Source of the DNA: an uncultured Flavobacteriales bacterium | GTDB lineage: Bacteria; Bacteroidota; Bacteroidia; Flavobacteriales_D; Sanyastnellaceae | Assembly (NCBI GenBank): GCA_937974555.1 | Contig: CALJKR010000075.1 | Span: forward strand, 57,303 to 121,302 | DNA length: 64,000 bases | Direction of reading: 5' to 3' | Shown: positions 61,438 through 64,000 of the stretch, piece after piece | How the letters are laid out: the number at the start of each line of letters is the position of its first letter | How positions within the stretch are numbered: position 1 is the stretch's first letter | The notes under the pieces: generated by a model | Database searches by the model: none | The model's input: only the letters and a program-made list of their open reading frames with translations | Told to the model about the DNA's origin: nothing | Translations under genes and position numbers: made by a program

Positions 61438-62927
61438 AAACAATGATGAATGGATTGGGCATGATGCTGTACTGTGTTATGTCAATCAATGCTTTTGGCT
61501 TTTGCGGCTTTTACGTAGCCAAAGCAGATGCTACGCTTTTTAATAATCGCAGTGAAGTGATTTTGGTTCGCAATGGCGACTTTACGGTTATCACCATGGG
61601 GAGTGATTTCAAAGGGGATGTTCGCGAATTTGCGATGGTGGTGCCGGTTCCCGTGGGGTTAGGTAGGTCTGATATATCTGTTGTAGACAAAGGGATTTTC
61701 TCCAGACTGGATGCTTATTCATCTCCAAGATTGGCAGAGTACTATGACCAAGAGCCTTGTGGAAGAGAAATGAATATTATAGAGGAGAATTTAGATGCGA
61801 TGCCCTCTAGCATGCGCGTTCCGGCGACGAATGATGAACGATTATTGGAAAAGAAGAATTACGGAGTAACGATAGAAGCGCAATATACTGTAGGTGAATA
61901 TGATATTTTGCTATTGTCTGCTTTGGAAAGCAATGGATTAAAATTATGGTTGATGGACAATGGCTACAAGATTCCTGCAAAGGCTGAGCGCGTTTTGGCA
62001 CCTTATATCAAAAGCAACATGAAATTCTTTGTAGTAAAAGTGAATTTGGCTGAGATGAAGAAAGGAGGGTATGATGAATTACGTCCAATACAAATTAGAT
62101 TTAATCATCCCAAGTTTATGTTGCCATTGCGATTGGGAATGGCCAATAGCAGTGGAACTCAAGACATGATTGTATATGCATTTTCACCCAATGGACGAGT
62201 GGAGTGCAGCAATTATAGAAACGTGAAAGTACCAACGGATAGAAACATCCCAGTGTATATCAAGAATGATTTTGGTGTGTTTTACAAAGATGTATTTGAG
62301 ACCGCTTGGCAAAGAGAGGGAAAGAATGCTGTTTTCTTGGAGTATGCTTGGAATGTAAGTCCATCATGGGGCGGGGTAAAATGCGATCCATGTGTAGGCC
62401 CGCCACCCATGAATTATGATTTTAATTTGGCTGGGGTAGGACAGAATGGAGCTTGGTCCAATGTTTTTTTTACAAGAATGCATGTTCGCTACGATGAGTC
62501 TCATTTTCCTGCGGATCTCAATTTTCTCTCCACCTCCAACCAAGAGCAATTTCAAGCTAGATATGTATTACAGAATCCAGCTGCGGGATATGGAGGTTGG
62601 GATTGTACGGAAGGTCAACAATATTTAGTGAATTTGCATGACCGAAGAAAACAGGAGATGGACGAATTGGCGCATTTGACGGGAGGAAGATTTGCTTATC
62701 GTTTGGGGTATATCACAGAGTATGACCAATGGATAAAGGAATTACCAATGGAGTGGAATGAGAAAGAGAAACAGGAAGATTATGCTTTGCCAACCAAAAA
62801 GGGTGGATTAATGCCCGAACAGGTATTGCCTGACGTCTCGGTTGAAATATCAAGGTGGACATGGAAAGAAATTTTAGGGATCGCAATGATGTTATTGGTT
62901 ATGGTTAGGGTGTATAGAGCCAAGTAA
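61434..62927 (+). CDS. DUF2330 domain protein, C-terminally anchored
   Basis: 497 aa with a signal peptide ending near NAFG. The DUF2330 domain starts at the mature N-terminus (CGFYVAKADATLFNNRSEVI, DVREFAMVVPVPV) and covers most of the protein. Cysteines occur at the N-terminus, in the CDPC motif near 313 and in DCTEGQ near 383. A C-terminal helix (WKEILGIAMMLLVMVRVYRAK) anchors it, with a short basic tail. It would therefore sit in the periplasm, held by the inner membrane beside the RnfD-like protein. No CxxCH haem motif is present. Function is unknown. Confidence 0.85.
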   Translation: MKTMMNGLGMMLYCVMSINAFGFCGFYVAKADATLFNNRSEVILVRNGDFTVITMGSDFKGDVREFAMVVPVPVGLGRSDISVVDKGIFSRLDAYSSPRLAEYYDQEPCGREMNIIEENLDAMPSSMRVPATNDERLLEKKNYGVTIEAQYTVGEYDILLLSALESNGLKLWLMDNGYKIPAKAERVLAPYIKSNMKFFVVKVNLAEMKKGGYDELRPIQIRFNHPKFMLPLRLGMANSSGTQDMIVYAFSPNGRVECSNYRNVKVPTDRNIPVYIKNDFGVFYKDVFETAWQREGKNAVFLEYAWNVSPSWGGVKCDPCVGPPPMNYDFNLAGVGQNGAWSNVFFTRMHVRYDESHFPADLNFLSTSNQEQFQARYVLQNPAAGYGGWDCTEGQQYLVNLHDRRKQEMDELAHLTGGRFAYRLGYITEYDQWIKELPMEWNEKEKQEDYALPTKKGGLMPEQVLPDVSVEISRWTWKEILGIAMMLLVMVRVYRAK

Positions 62928-62930
62928 AAA

Positions 62931-62958
62931 AATAAGGCCTCCAATTGGAGGCCTTATT
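62931..62958. terminator. Bidirectional rho-independent terminator
   Basis: 12-base arms AATAAGGCCTCC/GGAGGCCTTATT around AATT. It ends directly at the stop codon of the convergent SPFH gene. Confidence 0.93.
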
Positions 62959-63876
62959 TTATTTTGGTGAGTTGTTTTTTATACCCATGGCCATCATCTC
63001 TCGCATATTTCTTTGCATGGCATCTGGAGATCCATCCAGGAAGATAACATTCCCCTTTCCGTATTCTGCAAAGTTTTTGATGGCCTCTGTCCACATGCTG
63101 AACATAATCATGTTGGTGTCCAAATTGGCTTCTTGTAATTCGCGCGCTGCATTTTGCATTCCTTTGGCCACTTCTTCTCTAAAAAGTGCCACTCCCTGTC
63201 CACGCAATTGTGCTGCCTCTCTTTCTGCTTCAGCAGCTATTTTGATGGCATTCCCTTCCGCTTCTGCCGCTTTGGTTTTGGTGATCAATAATGCTTGACC
63301 TTCGTTTTCTGCGGCGGCTTTCAGGTTGTTGGAAGCAACCACTTGGCTCATTGATTTTAAAATTACCTCGTCAAAAGTGATATCATTGATTTGTAAATCA
63401 TGCAAGTGATAACCCCATTCTTCGATGATGTTGTCAATTTGTTCTTTGACATGATCTACAATTTCTCTGCGTAATCCCAATACCTCTGCTTGCTTTTTTG
63501 TAGCAACAAATGAGCGAATATTCCCTTCAATGGTTCTGATTAAGGCTTGCATTAAACTTTTCTCATCAATGAATTTAAAAGCCACCTTTTTAATGGTTTC
63601 TTCCTCTGAATCTTTGACTGAAAAAAGCAACATCGATTTAAAATACACATTGGCTTGGTCCATGGTAACGGCCTGGAATTCCAATTCCACGGATCTATTT
63701 TGAGTGGACACTCTTTTGAAAATGGTTTCAATGAGCGGAATTAGAAAATTCAATCCAGGTCTCAGAACCCTTCTGTATTTTCCGAATACTGTTACTACCG
63801 CAACGTTCCCTTGTTGGACGGTTTTTAGCCCCAATGACAAAATGATCAGGGCAACGACAATGTAAATCCAATTCAT
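62959..63876 (-). CDS. SPFH/Band 7 (stomatin-like) membrane protein
   Basis: 305 aa. One N-terminal membrane segment (about residues 3-20) is followed by the SPFH domain: GNVAVVTVFGKYRRVLRPGLNFLIPLIET at about 23-51, RTIEGNIRSF near 114 and LRREIVDHVKEQIDNII. A long Ala/Glu/Lys-rich coiled coil (about 180-235) follows, then a short tail. Such proteins form large oligomeric cages in membrane microdomains and often bind proteases. No NfeD partner is adjacent within the window. Confidence 0.92.
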   Translation of the reverse strand: MNWIYIVVALIILSLGLKTVQQGNVAVVTVFGKYRRVLRPGLNFLIPLIETIFKRVSTQNRSVELEFQAVTMDQANVYFKSMLLFSVKDSEEETIKKVAFKFIDEKSLMQALIRTIEGNIRSFVATKKQAEVLGLRREIVDHVKEQIDNIIEEWGYHLHDLQINDITFDEVILKSMSQVVASNNLKAAAENEGQALLITKTKAAEAEGNAIKIAAEAEREAAQLRGQGVALFREEVAKGMQNAARELQEANLDTNMIMFSMWTEAIKNFAEYGKGNVIFLDGSPDAMQRNMREMMAMGIKNNSPK

Positions 63877-63933
63877 GTTTTTTTTTGTGAAAGTAGAAAG
63901 AAATCTTTGCTATCCTTCGTTAATAGGTTGTAA

Positions 63934-64000
63934 TTAGAACCAAACCCCGATGCCCAGAAGAAATTCATGTCTTGCACTGGTAGGGGAGCCGTTTGTTGCG
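63934..64000 (-). CDS. C-terminal end of an outer-membrane protein (partial)
   Basis: The minus strand is open from the right edge to TAA 63936-63934, encoding a tail ending ARHEFLLGIGVWF. An aromatic final residue preceded by alternating hydrophobic residues is the usual last strand of an outer-membrane beta-barrel. Only about 21 residues are visible, so the family cannot be named and the call is tentative. Confidence 0.45.
   Translation of the reverse strand, partial: ATNGSPTSARHEFLLGIGVWF

Noticed and set aside
61434..62927. DUF2330 protein as a c-type cytochrome
   Set aside because: CDPC is a CxxC without the following His needed for haem attachment, and no CxxCH motif is present.

Overview
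The window is a chromosomal segment of a Bacteroidota bacterium, most likely from the Flavobacteriales. Four things point there: type IX secretion (T9SS) sorting domains on three large proteins plus PorZ itself; TAnnTTTG-type promoters; almost no Shine-Dalgarno sequences; and an FtsZ tail ending in HDNVD. NhaD suggests Na+ handling and perhaps a marine or brackish habitat. No integrase, transposase, CRISPR array or phage gene was seen, and gene packing is dense, with many ATGA or TAATG overlaps and no gene-free stretch above 300 bases.

Layout. 1-8,960 (minus strand): glutamate dehydrogenase family enzyme, PorZ, then exbB-exbD-nhaD-exbB-exbD-tonB-folC, two proton-motive motor pairs around a Na+/H+ antiporter. 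9,017-13,389 (plus): SIMPL protein, radical SAM/SPASM protein, DUF3109 protein, a PD40/OmpA protein resembling a short PorE, and a small membrane protein. 13,467-16,709: ftsZ standing alone, then an archaeal-type ether-lipid synthase (GGGPS) and 3-hydroxyanthranilate dioxygenase. 16,761-21,182 (minus): a four-gene envelope operon, DUF4476, CsgG-like lipoprotein and two LPP20-like lipoproteins. 21,292-28,842 (plus): Lys9-like dehydrogenase, small secreted protein, ispH, mutL, two rhomboids, an EEP hydrolase and tRNA-Val(TAC). 28,961-36,583: DUF1801, a membrane protein, hutI, rsmE, a GH20 hexosaminidase, a lipid kinase and metK. 36,654-39,923: a very large secreted vanadium-haloperoxidase-like protein.

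39,937-54,588 looks like a phosphate-homeostasis island: ppk1, ppx, an OlsF-like ornithine-lipid synthase, a secreted T9SS protein with its TonB-dependent receptor, an ArsR-type regulator, an OprO/OprP-like porin, and the DUF47-Pit phosphate transporter pair. Five of its intergenic regions share a CTTAACA-based element. Two of these, in front of the DUF47-Pit pair and of the secreted protein, have the 11-nt periodicity typical of Pho boxes. This is the most coherent candidate for a coordinated system in the window.

54,649-64,000: DUF5606, a Smr protein, msrB, uvrA, an ECF sigma factor with an unusually strong Shine-Dalgarno, a lipoprotein-RnfD-like-DUF2330 cluster of unknown function, an SPFH protein and the tail of an outer-membrane protein. 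Other points of note are a MutL whose C-terminal endonuclease motifs are all degraded, and several genes whose TAnnTTTG box lies about 4 nt before the start codon, implying leaderless mRNAs.
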